Shown here one piece after another: positions 34,325 through 42,033 of a stretch of 64,000 nt of DNA (positions are counted from its first letter, which is position 1; every line of letters begins with the position of its first letter). The notes under the pieces are model-generated. The model saw only the letters and a program-made list of their open reading frames with translations, did no database searches and was not told the origin of the DNA. A program made the translations under genes and the position numbers. Where the stretch lies: assembly GCA_963695085.1 (NCBI GenBank), contig CAVOFV010000008.1:62001-126000 (forward strand), given 5' to 3'. This stretch comes from SG8-30 sp963695085. Its GTDB lineage: Bacteria; Pseudomonadota; Gammaproteobacteria; Steroidobacterales; Steroidobacteraceae.

Positions 34325-35287
34325 ATGGCCCACCGACCACGGCTTGGCGTGCTGATGGACCCGATTGGCTCCATTCATCCCGCCAAGGACTCCACGCTGG
34401 CCATGCTGCTCGCTGCCCAGTCGCGCGACGCCGAGTTGTTCTATTTCGAGCAACGCCATCTGTGGGTGCGGGATGGCCGGGCGCTGGCCAGGCTGACGCC
34501 GGTGACCGTCCGCGACGATCCGGGCGACTGGTTCCGTCTTGGCGAGCCGCGCGACACGCCGCTGGCCGACCTCGACGCCGTGCTGATGCGCAAGGACCCG
34601 CCTTTCGACACCGAGTACATCTACACGACCTACCTGCTGGAGCGGGCCCAGGCCGACGGTGTGCTGGTGGTGAACAGCCCGCAGGGCCTGCGCGACATGA
34701 ACGAGAAGGTGTACACCGCCTGGTTCCCCGAATGCTGTGCCCCGACGCTGATCACGCGCGACCTGGCCAGGATGGCCGCCTTCCTGGCCGAGCACGGCCA
34801 GGCGGTCTGCAAGCCGCTGGCGGGCATGGGCGGCAAGTCGGTGTTCGTGGTGGACGCCGGCGACAAGAATGCCAACGTCATCTTCGAGACGCTGACGGAC
34901 AACGGCCAGCGCTATGCGATCGTGCAGCGCTACATCCCGGACATCGCGACCACCGGCGACACGCGCATCCTGCTGATCGACGGCGAGCCGGTCGAGCACG
35001 CGCTGGCGCGGATCCCGCCGGCCGGCGACAACCGCGGCAACCTGGCGGCGGGCGCCCGGGGCGTCGGCCGCGCACTCAATGACCGCGACCGCTGGCTGTG
35101 CGCGCAGATCGGTCCCGTGATGCGCGAGCGCGGCATGTTGTTCGTGGGCCTGGACGTGATCGGCGGCTTCGTCACCGAGATCAACGTGACCAGCCCGACC
35201 GGCATCCGCGAGCTCGAGAAGCAGTTCAAGGTGGACATCGCGGGGCGGTTCATCGATGCGGTGCTGGCGCGCATCGTCCGGTCATAG
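34325..35287 (+). CDS. gshB: Glutathione synthetase
   Basis: ATP-grasp enzyme joining gamma-glutamylcysteine and glycine, 320 residues (316 in Escherichia coli). Motifs: LGVLMDPIGSIHPAKDST at the N terminus, DPPFDTEYIYTTYLLERA, NSPQGLRDMNEK, KPLAGMGGKSVF, and the C-terminal INVTSPTGIRELEKQF. The start at 34325 follows GGGAGCGA; the open frame extends upstream without homology. Divergent from pilG, an arrangement conserved in pseudomonads. Confidence 0.95.
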   Translation: MAHRPRLGVLMDPIGSIHPAKDSTLAMLLAAQSRDAELFYFEQRHLWVRDGRALARLTPVTVRDDPGDWFRLGEPRDTPLADLDAVLMRKDPPFDTEYIYTTYLLERAQADGVLVVNSPQGLRDMNEKVYTAWFPECCAPTLITRDLARMAAFLAEHGQAVCKPLAGMGGKSVFVVDAGDKNANVIFETLTDNGQRYAIVQRYIPDIATTGDTRILLIDGEPVEHALARIPPAGDNRGNLAAGARGVGRALNDRDRWLCAQIGPVMRERGMLFVGLDVIGGFVTEINVTSPTGIRELEKQFKVDIAGRFIDAVLARIVRS

Positions 35288-35330
35288 CGTCTGGCGCGCA
35301 TTCCAGGGCCTGGCCGCTCCGCAGGGCGGG

Positions 35331-35412
35331 CGCGCGGGATCCGGTCGGGTCCCCACGCTCGCTCCGTCGGAGGATAGTCGCTCGCTTGGGGGACCGCGAC
35401 CACCTCGCGCGC
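35331..35412. repeat. Dispersed 82-bp repeat B, copy 2
   Basis: Same length and nearly the same sequence as 8251-8332: terminal cgcgcgggatccgg and cacctcgcgcgc, arms GGTCCCC/GGGGACC, central CTCCG-T-CGGAG. Differences between the copies are scattered single bases, some of them compensating. A type A stem-loop follows 45 bases later; at 8.2 kb the A element comes first. Confidence 0.8.
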
Positions 35413-35456
35413 CCGCTCACAGCGCGGCAACACCGTCAAGTGCGGCAGGCGCGGAC

Positions 35457-35508
35457 GGCCGGGGGTCGGCGAGCGAATAAAGATCGACTGAGCGAGCGAC
35501 CCCCGGCC
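35457..35508. repeat. Stem-loop repeat A, copy 2
   Basis: Perfect 12-base arms GGCCGGGGGTCG (35457-35468) and CGACCCCCGGCC (35497-35508) enclose the 28-base loop gcgagcgaataaagatcg plus actgagcgag. The arms differ from those at 8165 and 39669 but pair completely. Together with B copy 2 it fills most of the 338-base gap between gshB and tonB. Confidence 0.8.
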
Positions 35509-35612
35509 GGCCGCGCCGGGCACCGCCCGGCGTGCCCGCCGCGATGTGCCGTCACCGTTGGTCGTGAGGGGCCGGACCCCGTGGTGCTGCGCCGTCGCTG
35601 ATGGACGGCGCC

Positions 35613-35618
35613 TATAAT
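35613..35618 (+). promoter_or_regulatory. -10 box of tonB, probable leaderless start
   Basis: Consensus TATAAT seven bases before the ATG at 35626, so transcription would start at the initiation codon. No Shine-Dalgarno fits in that space. A clear -35 was not found. Confidence 0.55.
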
Positions 35619-35625
35619 CGACGTG

Positions 35626-36534
35626 ATGGCCGACACCGACATCCCCACCGAGCACACGACGGTCGACGACCGGCTGCTGGTGATGATGTTCCTGGTGGCG
35701 CTGTTCCACCTGATCATCATCCTCGGCGTGTCCTTTGCCGCGTCGCCGGCGCGCGACGCCGGCTCCATCCGCAGCCTGGAGGTGCTGCTGGTGAGCGACG
35801 CCTTGCCGGAATCCGCGCGCAATGACGAGGCCGTGTACCTCGCGCAGCGCACCCAGCAGGGCGCGGGCAATGATCCCGACCTGTCGCGCACCCAGTTGCC
35901 CACGGCCTCCGACGCGTCCGTCGACCTGCCGGGGGACAGCGACGGCCAGGCAATGCGACGGCAGCAAGCCGGGCTCGCCGGTGGCGACACGGCCGCCGTC
36001 ACCTCGACCGGCGCCACCTCGCGCCTGCGGTACGTGGCCGACGCCCAGCTGGCCGCGGCGCTCGCGGGCGACCTGGCCAGGCAGCAGGTGGCCGGCACGA
36101 CCACGACGCTGCCGGCCAGCGCGGACGACCCGGCGTTGCGCCTCAAGGGGCCGTCGCGGCGCGAATTGATGGTGACCGCCAGCACCCGGACTGCGGAGTC
36201 ATCCCTGTACATCGACGCGTGGCGGCAGAAAGTCGAGCGCGTCGGCACGCTCAACTTTCCCAACCAGGCGCGCCGCCGCGCGATGACCGGCAACCCCGTG
36301 CTCGAGGTCGCGCTGACGTCCGACGGGCGTCTGGCCGAGGTGAGGGTGCAGCGCTCCAGCGGATTCGCGGAACTGGACCAGGCCGCGGTGGACATCCTCA
36401 GGCTGGCGGCGCCCTTCGAACCATTCTCTCGCGAACTGGCGGCGCGGCACGATACGCTGCGGTTCGCGTACGAATGGCAGTTCGTACGCGGCCAGATGAC
36501 CGGATCGACGGTGACGGTGGCACCGGGCCGCTGA
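35626..36534 (+). CDS. TonB-family energy transducer (TonB3-like)
   Basis: Inner-membrane anchored protein of 302 residues. One N-terminal helix (LLVMMFLVALFHLIIILGVSF), a long periplasmic linker rich in A, T, D and Q, and a C-terminal TonB domain (YIDAWRQKVERVGTLNFP, LEVALTSDGRLAEVRV, ELDQAAVDILRLAAPFEPF). The usual proline-rich stretch is missing. Next to gshB-pilG and followed by yqgE-ruvX-pyrB it matches TonB3 of Pseudomonas aeruginosa, which is needed for twitching. It could also energise BtuB. A GTG at 35623 directly before the ATG is an alternative start. Confidence 0.85.
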   Translation: MADTDIPTEHTTVDDRLLVMMFLVALFHLIIILGVSFAASPARDAGSIRSLEVLLVSDALPESARNDEAVYLAQRTQQGAGNDPDLSRTQLPTASDASVDLPGDSDGQAMRRQQAGLAGGDTAAVTSTGATSRLRYVADAQLAAALAGDLARQQVAGTTTTLPASADDPALRLKGPSRRELMVTASTRTAESSLYIDAWRQKVERVGTLNFPNQARRRAMTGNPVLEVALTSDGRLAEVRVQRSSGFAELDQAAVDILRLAAPFEPFSRELAARHDTLRFAYEWQFVRGQMTGSTVTVAPGR

Positions 36535-36564
36535 GCGGCGCGGCACGGAATGCGGCGTGCGTCT

Positions 36565-36593
36565 TTGACCGATGCCGTGCGGCGACCGATACT
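36565..36593 (+). promoter_or_regulatory. Sigma-70 promoter of yqgE with leaderless start
   Basis: TTGACC (36565-36570), exact 17-base spacer, GATACT (36588-36593), then six bases to the yqgE ATG at 36600. Spacing predicts transcription starting on the start codon. Confidence 0.65.
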
Positions 36594-36599
36594 ACCCAC

Positions 36600-37166
36600 A
36601 TGCCGGAAGGCCAATACCTGACCAACCAGCTGCTGATCGCGATGCCGTCGCTCGGCGACCCCAATTTTTCGCACACGGTCACTCTGGTCTGCGAGCACAC
36701 CGAGCGCGGCGCGCTTGGCATCGTGCTGAATCGCCCGCTCAACATGCGGCTCGGCGACGTGCTGGAACAGTTGTGCCTGCCGCACTCCAACGCGCACCTG
36801 GCCGATCAGCCGGTGCTGTGCGGCGGGCCGGTGCAGACCGACCGCGGTTTCGTGTTGCACAGGCCGACCAGCAAGGCTTGGGACTCCACGCTCAGCGTCT
36901 CGGACGTGCTGCAGGTCACCACGTCGCGGGACGTGCTCGAGTCCATGGCCCGTGGCGAGGAGCCGGCCCACGCGGCCATGGCGCTCGGCTACGCAGGCTG
37001 GGAAGCCGGCCAGCTCGAGGACGAAGTACGGCAGAACTCCTGGCTGACCGCCCCCTGTGACGACAGCATCATTTTCGACGTGCCCTACGAGCAGCGCTGG
37101 CATGCGGCCGCCAGGCTGCTGGGCGTGGACCTGTCGCTGATCAGCAACGTCTCCGGACACGCATGA
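36600..37166 (+). CDS. yqgE: YqgE/AlgH family protein
   Basis: Conserved protein of unknown reaction (DUF179; AlgH in Pseudomonas), 188 residues. It starts YLTNQLLIAMPSLGDPNF and contains FSHTVTLVCEHTERGALGIVLNRP and LCGGPVQTDRGFVLH, all diagnostic. The long upstream in-frame extension overlaps tonB and is not real. The ruvX ATG overlaps its stop (ATGA). AlgH has been linked to alginate regulation in Pseudomonas, of interest given fimS-algR in this window. Confidence 0.95.
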   Translation: MPEGQYLTNQLLIAMPSLGDPNFSHTVTLVCEHTERGALGIVLNRPLNMRLGDVLEQLCLPHSNAHLADQPVLCGGPVQTDRGFVLHRPTSKAWDSTLSVSDVLQVTTSRDVLESMARGEEPAHAAMALGYAGWEAGQLEDEVRQNSWLTAPCDDSIIFDVPYEQRWHAAARLLGVDLSLISNVSGHA

Positions 37167-37606
37167 CCCAACCCCAGGGCGGGCCGACGACCGTGCTCGC
37201 CTTCGACTTCGGCCTGAAGCGGATCGGCGTGGCCGTCGGCAACACGCTTACCTCGACCGCGGAACCCCTGACGACGCTGGGCGCGCGCGCCGGCGAGCCC
37301 GACTGGGACGCTGTCGCGCGCTGCGTCGGCGAATGGGGCCCGGGCGTCATGGTGGTCGGCGTACCCTGTAATATGGACGGCAGTCCCGGACCGCTGACGG
37401 CGGGCGCGCGAGCTTTCGCAGCCGGATTGTCCGCCCGGTTCGGGGTCAGGACCGAGCTGACGGACGAACGCCTGTCTTCGCACGAGGCGGGGCAGACCCT
37501 GAAATCGAAGCGCCAGTCCGGTGAACTCGGACGCCGCGTGCGGCGCGCGGACGTCGACCGCGAAGCGGCCTGCGTGCTGCTGCGCCAGTGGCTGGCCGGC
37601 CGGTAG
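37163..37606 (+). CDS. ruvX: Holliday junction resolvase-like nuclease RuvX (YqgF)
   Basis: RNase H-fold nuclease implicated in 16S rRNA processing and Holliday junction cleavage, 147 residues. Catalytic aspartate motif VLAFDFGLKRIGVAVG, then VVGVPCNMDGSPGPLT (family VGLPLNMDG), LTDERLSS and the last acidic site RADVDREAACVLL (family DxxAA). Overlaps yqgE by four bases. Confidence 0.95.
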   Translation: MTQPQGGPTTVLAFDFGLKRIGVAVGNTLTSTAEPLTTLGARAGEPDWDAVARCVGEWGPGVMVVGVPCNMDGSPGPLTAGARAFAAGLSARFGVRTELTDERLSSHEAGQTLKSKRQSGELGRRVRRADVDREAACVLLRQWLAGR

Positions 37607-37632
37607 CGGCGCGGCCCGCAAGGATGGAGACC

Positions 37633-38598
37633 ATGCAGCCGTTTTCGCAATTCGATGACAACGGGCGCCTGCGGCACCTGATCACCCTGGAGGGCCTCGA
37701 CGGCGACCTGCTGCGCGAGCTGCTCGACCGCTCCCAGCACTATGTAGCGCGGCCCGCCGATCTGGCCGGCCACGGCCGCGAACTGGCCGGCTTCACGGTC
37801 GCCAACCTGTTTGCCGAGCCCTCGACGCGCACGCGCGCGTCGTTCGAGCTGGCGGCCATCCGCCTCGGCGCCGATGTCATCAACCTCGACCTGATGCTGT
37901 CCTCGCGGCTCAAGGACGAGTCAATGCTGGACACGATCTACACGCTCGAGGAAATGCAGGTGGACCTGTTCGCCATCCGCGATTCCAAGCCGGGCGTGTT
38001 GCAGTACGTGGCCGAGCACGCGGAGCAGCAGGTCAGCATCGTCTCGGCAGGCGAGGCGCATCTGTCGCATCCGACCCAGGGCCTGCTGGACGCGCTCACC
38101 ATCCACCAGTACAAGGGCGGCTTCCGCGACCTGATCGTCGCCGTGGTCGGCGACGTCAGCCACTCACGGGTGGCGCGTTCCGCCTGGCATGCATTGTCGA
38201 CGCTCGGGGTCGGCGAGTTCCGGCTGGTCGGCCCCAAGGAACTGATGCCCGGCGCGGACGAGTTCCGCGGCGCGAACCGCTTCGAATCGCTCGACGAGGG
38301 GCTCGACCACGCCGACGTCGTCATGATGCTGCGCATCCAGGCGGAGCGCATGGCGTCGGCGCAGGTCCCGGAGAAAGGCGGCTATTTCGAGCACTACGGC
38401 CTGACGCCCGCACGCCTCGCGCGGGCGCGCGCCGAGGCCATCGTCATGCACCCAGGGCCGATGAACCGCGGCGTCGAAATCGACTCGTCGGTCGCGGACG
38501 GCCCACAGTCCGCCATCCGGCGCCAGGTCGCCAATGGCGTGGCCGTGCGCATGGCCGTACTGTCCTACCTCGCCGAGACGCGGCGCGGGCGCGGTTGA
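37633..38598 (+). CDS. pyrB: Aspartate carbamoyltransferase, catalytic chain
   Basis: Second step of pyrimidine synthesis. 321 residues with the carbamoyl phosphate site FAEPSTRTRASFELAA, the aspartate site SRLKDESMLDT and HPTQGLLDALTIHQ. The start at 37633 is chosen because AAGGATGGAGA lies just upstream; 37624 is possible. In Pseudomonas pyrR lies before pyrB and an inactive pyrC after it. Here pyrR is missing and a PyrK-like gene follows with overlapping TGATG. Confidence 0.94.
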   Translation: MQPFSQFDDNGRLRHLITLEGLDGDLLRELLDRSQHYVARPADLAGHGRELAGFTVANLFAEPSTRTRASFELAAIRLGADVINLDLMLSSRLKDESMLDTIYTLEEMQVDLFAIRDSKPGVLQYVAEHAEQQVSIVSAGEAHLSHPTQGLLDALTIHQYKGGFRDLIVAVVGDVSHSRVARSAWHALSTLGVGEFRLVGPKELMPGADEFRGANRFESLDEGLDHADVVMMLRIQAERMASAQVPEKGGYFEHYGLTPARLARARAEAIVMHPGPMNRGVEIDSSVADGPQSAIRRQVANGVAVRMAVLSYLAETRRGRG

Positions 38599-39482
38599 TG
38601 CCCGGCCATGTCCGGCCGCACCGCGGCACGATCTTCGTCGAGGACGCCAGGATCCTCGAGCAGCAGCGGTTCGCGGCGGGCCAGCGGGTCATCCGGCTGC
38701 ACGCGCCCAAGTGCGCCGCGGCGGCGCGGCCCGGCAGCTTCGTGCACCTGACCTGCAGCCCCGACATCCCGATGCGGCGACCGCTGTCCGTGATGCGCGC
38801 CAGCCCGCGCGAGGGCTGGATCGATATCCTGTACAGGACGGGCGGCCGTGGCCTGACCGCCCTCGCGGAACGCCACCCGGGCGAGACGCTGTCCAGCCTG
38901 GGGCCCATCGGCAACGGCTTCATGCCGCAGCAGGCACGGCCGCGCACGCTGCTGATCGGCGGCGGCGTGGGCATTCCGCCGATGGTGTTTCTCGCCGAAG
39001 TGCTCGCGGCCGACCGCAGTACCGGCTGGCGGCCGCTGGCGCTGTTCGGCTCCGAGGTGCCGTTCCCGTTCGTGACACGACCTTCGACCCTGCTCGTGCC
39101 GGGCATCCCCGACGGCGTGATCGCCTGCATGCCGCTGCTCGACGGCTGGGGCGTTCCCAGCCGGCTCGCCTCGCTGGCCGGCCTCGCTGGTTGCTTCGAC
39201 GGATTCGTCACGCAGCTGGCCGACGCGTGGCTGGCGTCGCTGGACAGCGCCGCGCTCGCACAGGTGGGCATCTTCGCGTGCGGCCCGACGCCCATGCTCG
39301 CCGCCGCGGCCGAGGTGGCGCGGCGCCACGGCGTGCCGTGCCAGGTGTCGCTGGAGGAGTACATGGCCTGCGCGGTCGGCGGCTGTGCCGGCTGCACCGT
39401 CCTGGTGCGCACGCCGGAAGGCCCGGCGATGAAGCGCGTGTGCGTGGACGGGCCCGTGTTCGACGCGGCGACGGTCTTCTAG
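38598..39482 (+). CDS. Dihydroorotate dehydrogenase electron-transfer subunit-like flavoprotein (PyrK family)
   Basis: Ferredoxin-reductase-fold protein of 294 residues. FAD-binding part with RRPLSVMRAS (family RxPxS) and YRTGGRGLTALAE, then the nucleotide part LLIGGGVGIPPMVFLAEVL and FACGPTPMLAAAAEVA. A C-terminal [2Fe-2S] cluster motif follows (CAVGGCAGCTVLV, and a fourth cysteine in RVCVDGPVF), typical of PyrK. It is translationally coupled to pyrB (TGATG). PyrK normally works with a class 1B PyrD, which is not in the window. Another partner dehydrogenase is possible. Confidence 0.85.
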   Translation: MPGHVRPHRGTIFVEDARILEQQRFAAGQRVIRLHAPKCAAAARPGSFVHLTCSPDIPMRRPLSVMRASPREGWIDILYRTGGRGLTALAERHPGETLSSLGPIGNGFMPQQARPRTLLIGGGVGIPPMVFLAEVLAADRSTGWRPLALFGSEVPFPFVTRPSTLLVPGIPDGVIACMPLLDGWGVPSRLASLAGLAGCFDGFVTQLADAWLASLDSAALAQVGIFACGPTPMLAAAAEVARRHGVPCQVSLEEYMACAVGGCAGCTVLVRTPEGPAMKRVCVDGPVFDAATVF

Positions 39483-39551
39483 GCGGGATCAGGCCCCGGG
39501 GCTGCCCGCTGCCGGACCGGCGGCCTGGCGTCGATGCGCGAATGCAGATCG

Positions 39552-39728
39552 GCCGGGCGGGCGGCCTGGGGTCGGCGAGCGAATAAGGATCGACTGAGCG
39601 AGCGATGCCGGGCGGGCGGCCTGGGGTCGGCGAGCGAATAAGGATCGGCTGAGCGAGCGATGCCGGGCGGGCGGCCTGGGGTCGGCGAGCGAATAAAGAT
39701 CGACTGAGCGAGCGACCCCAGGCCGCCC
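39552..39728. repeat. Three tandem 55-bp units of stem-loop repeat A
   Basis: Units start at 39552, 39607 and 39662 (period 55), differing by one or two bases. Each has the loop gcgagcgaataaRgatcg plus Rctgagcgag. Only the last unit has its right arm: GGGCGGCCTGGGGTCG (39669-39684) pairs perfectly over 16 bases with 39713-39728. The array fills most of the 259-base gap between the PyrK-like gene and the third PilT-type ATPase gene and could terminate both convergent transcripts. It is not a CRISPR: no spacers. Confidence 0.85.
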
Positions 39729-39741
39729 GCTTCAACCGACC

Positions 39742-40863
39742 TCAACCGAAATTGATGCGTGCCTCGAGATTGGAGCGCGAGTCGGCGTTGTTGAGCGCCT
39801 CCTCGAAATCGATCTTGCCTTCCTTGTACAGGTTGAGCAGCGCCGTGTCGTAATTCTGGATGCCGCGCTCGGTCGAACTCTGCATCCCTTCCTTGACGCT
39901 GATCACGTCGCCCTTCTTGATCAGGTCCTGCATGTGCGGCGTGTTGATCATGATCTCGACGGCCGCGCAACGGCGGCCGTTGCGGCCCTTGACCAGCCGC
40001 TGCGACACGATGGCACGCAGGTATTGCGACAGGTCGAGGTACACCTGCGGGTGCTGCTCGCGCGGGAACAGGTTGATGGCGCGCTCGAGCGTCTCCGCGC
40101 AGTTGTTCGCGTGCAGGGTCGCCAGCACCAGGTGGCCGGTACCGGCCAGCGCGATCGCCGCTTCCATGGTCTCGCGATCGCGGATCTCGCCGATCAGGAT
40201 GACGTCCGGCGCCGCACGCATCGCGACCCGCAGCGCATGGCCGAAGGTCTTGGTGTCGAGGCCGACCTCGCGCTGGTTGATGATGGACTTGCGGTTGGCG
40301 TGCAGGAACTCGATCGGATCCTCGATCGTCAGCACGTGGTCGGACGCCACCTCGTTGCGATAACTGATCATCGCCGCCAGCGTCGTGGACTTGCCTGAGC
40401 CGGTCGCCCCGACCATGAGCACGAGCCCGCGCTTGAGCATGGTCAGTTCCTTGAGGACTTCGGGCAGCCCGAGGTCCTGCAGCCGCGGCGTGTCCACGCT
40501 GATGTAGCGCAACACGACGGCCGGATAACCACGCTGGTAGAACACCGCGGCCCGATACCGCCCCACGCCCGGCTCGGAAATCGCGAAGTCGATTTCCAGT
40601 TCCTTCTGGAAGTGCTCGATCTGCTCTTCCGTCATCAGGCTGAGCGCGATCTGCTTGACCGTCTCGGCCGACAGCACGCGCTTGTTGACCGGGTAGATGA
40701 CGCCTTCGATCTTGATCTTGACCGGGGCCCGTGACGTGAAGAAGAGGTCGGACGCCTTCTTCTCGGCCATCAGCCGCAGCAGCGGCTTGATGTTCGGCCG
40801 CCCCGACTCGGTGTCTTCCAGCAGCGCCGCGTCGGTCGCCGGCTCAGTAGATTGTGCCTTCAT
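39742..40863 (-). CDS. PilU-type twitching motility ATPase, second paralogue
   Basis: Hexameric PilT-family ATPase of 373 residues. N-terminal PAS-like domain (LLRLMAEKKASDLFFTSRAPV), Walker A GATGSGKSTT, Asp box LTIEDPIEFLH, Walker B VILIGEIRDRETME, His box LVLATLHANN, and AIVSQRLVKG. The loop sequences (GATGSGKST, SDLFFTSRAPVKIKIEG) are PilU-like rather than PilT-like. Its ATG lies 20 bases inside the end of pilU, after AGAGGA, so translation is coupled. A third retraction-type ATPase in tandem with pilT and pilU is not the usual Pseudomonas set. Confidence 0.9.
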   Translation of the reverse strand: MKAQSTEPATDAALLEDTESGRPNIKPLLRLMAEKKASDLFFTSRAPVKIKIEGVIYPVNKRVLSAETVKQIALSLMTEEQIEHFQKELEIDFAISEPGVGRYRAAVFYQRGYPAVVLRYISVDTPRLQDLGLPEVLKELTMLKRGLVLMVGATGSGKSTTLAAMISYRNEVASDHVLTIEDPIEFLHANRKSIINQREVGLDTKTFGHALRVAMRAAPDVILIGEIRDRETMEAAIALAGTGHLVLATLHANNCAETLERAINLFPREQHPQVYLDLSQYLRAIVSQRLVKGRNGRRCAAVEIMINTPHMQDLIKKGDVISVKEGMQSSTERGIQNYDTALLNLYKEGKIDFEEALNNADSRSNLEARINFG

Positions 40864-42007
40864 TGGCTTCCTCTTCGGCGATTCTCAGCGTGCTGGCGGC
40901 CTCCGCCTGCAACGCGTCCTCGCGCTTGCTCTCGAGCTTGATGCGCAGGCGCACCTCGTTCTTCGAATCGGCGTTGCGCAGCGCCTCCTCGAAGGAGATC
41001 TGGCGGGATTCGTACAGTTCGAACAGCGCCTGGTCGAAGGTCTTCATGCCGAGCCGGTTGGACCTCGACATCACTTCCTTGATCTTGGTGACCTCGCCGC
41101 GGAAGATCAGGTCGGCGATCAGCGGCGTGCCGATCATGATCTCCATCGCCGCGATGCGGCCCTCGGCCCCATCGCGCGGGATCAGGCGCTGCGAGACCAG
41201 CGCCCGGATGTTGAGCGACAGGTCCATGAGCAGCTGCTCGCGCTTCTCCTCCGGGAAGAAGTTGATGATGCGGTCAAGCGCCTGGTTCGAGCTGTTGGCA
41301 TGCAGGGTCGCCAGCACGAGGTGGCCCGTCTCCGCGAACTGGATGCCGTACTCCATCGTGTCGCGGTCGCGGATCTCGCCGATCATGATCACGTCGGGCG
41401 CCTGGCGCAGCGTGTTCTTCAGCGCCGTGTGCCAGCTGTCAGTGTCCACGCCGACCTCGCGGTGCGTGACCACGCAGCCACGGTGGGCGTGCACATACTC
41501 GACCGGGTCCTCGATGGTGACGATGTGGCCACGCGATTTTTCATTGCGGTAGCCCACCATCGACGCCAGTGTCGTGGACTTTCCCGAACCGGTCGCGCCG
41601 ACCACGATGACCAGGCCGCGACTGGACATGACGATGTCCTTGAGGATCGCCGGCAATTCCAGCTCCTCGATGGTCGGGATCTTGGAGTTGATCTGGCGGA
41701 TCACGCAGCCCATGTGGCCCTGCTGCACGAACGCACTGACGCGGAAGCGCCCGATACCCTGCGGCGCGATCGCGAAGTTGGCCTCCTTGGTCGCGTCGAA
41801 TTCGCGCGTCTGCCGGTCGTTCATGATGGCCCGCACCATGACGGCCGACTGCTCCGGGCTCAGCGACTTTTCGGACTGCGGCCGGACTTCGCCGTCGACC
41901 TTGATCGCGGGCGGGAAGCCCGCGGTGATGAAAAGGTCGGAGCCCTTGCGCTCGACCATGCGCCGCAGGAGGTCCTGCATGAGCTTGATTGCCTGGTCCC
42001 GGTCCAT
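40844..42007 (-). CDS. pilU: Twitching motility ATPase PilU
   Basis: PilT paralogue that assists retraction under load, 387 residues. Begins AIKLMQDLLRRMVERKGSDL, with Walker A GATGSGKSTT, HIVTIEDPVEYVH, VIMIGEIRDRDTMEYG, LVLATLHANSSNQALDRI and FFPEEKREQLLMDLS, all PilU-typical. A charged C-terminal tail follows. It starts 26 bases after the pilT stop. Confidence 0.94.
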   Translation of the reverse strand: MDRDQAIKLMQDLLRRMVERKGSDLFITAGFPPAIKVDGEVRPQSEKSLSPEQSAVMVRAIMNDRQTREFDATKEANFAIAPQGIGRFRVSAFVQQGHMGCVIRQINSKIPTIEELELPAILKDIVMSSRGLVIVVGATGSGKSTTLASMVGYRNEKSRGHIVTIEDPVEYVHAHRGCVVTHREVGVDTDSWHTALKNTLRQAPDVIMIGEIRDRDTMEYGIQFAETGHLVLATLHANSSNQALDRIINFFPEEKREQLLMDLSLNIRALVSQRLIPRDGAEGRIAAMEIMIGTPLIADLIFRGEVTKIKEVMSRSNRLGMKTFDQALFELYESRQISFEEALRNADSKNEVRLRIKLESKREDALQAEAASTLRIAEEEANEGTIY

Positions 42008-42033
42008 CGTGTCCTCCGCGCGGCCTGCGACCG

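Noticed and set aside
39552..39728. CRISPR array
   Set aside because: The three 55-bp units are contiguous with no variable spacers, and no cas gene is present.
39208..39970. Minus-strand frames coding serine/arginine-rich repeats such as SLSRSLFARRP
   Set aside because: They are translations of the stem-loop repeats A and the neighbouring pyrK and pilU genes read in the wrong frame.
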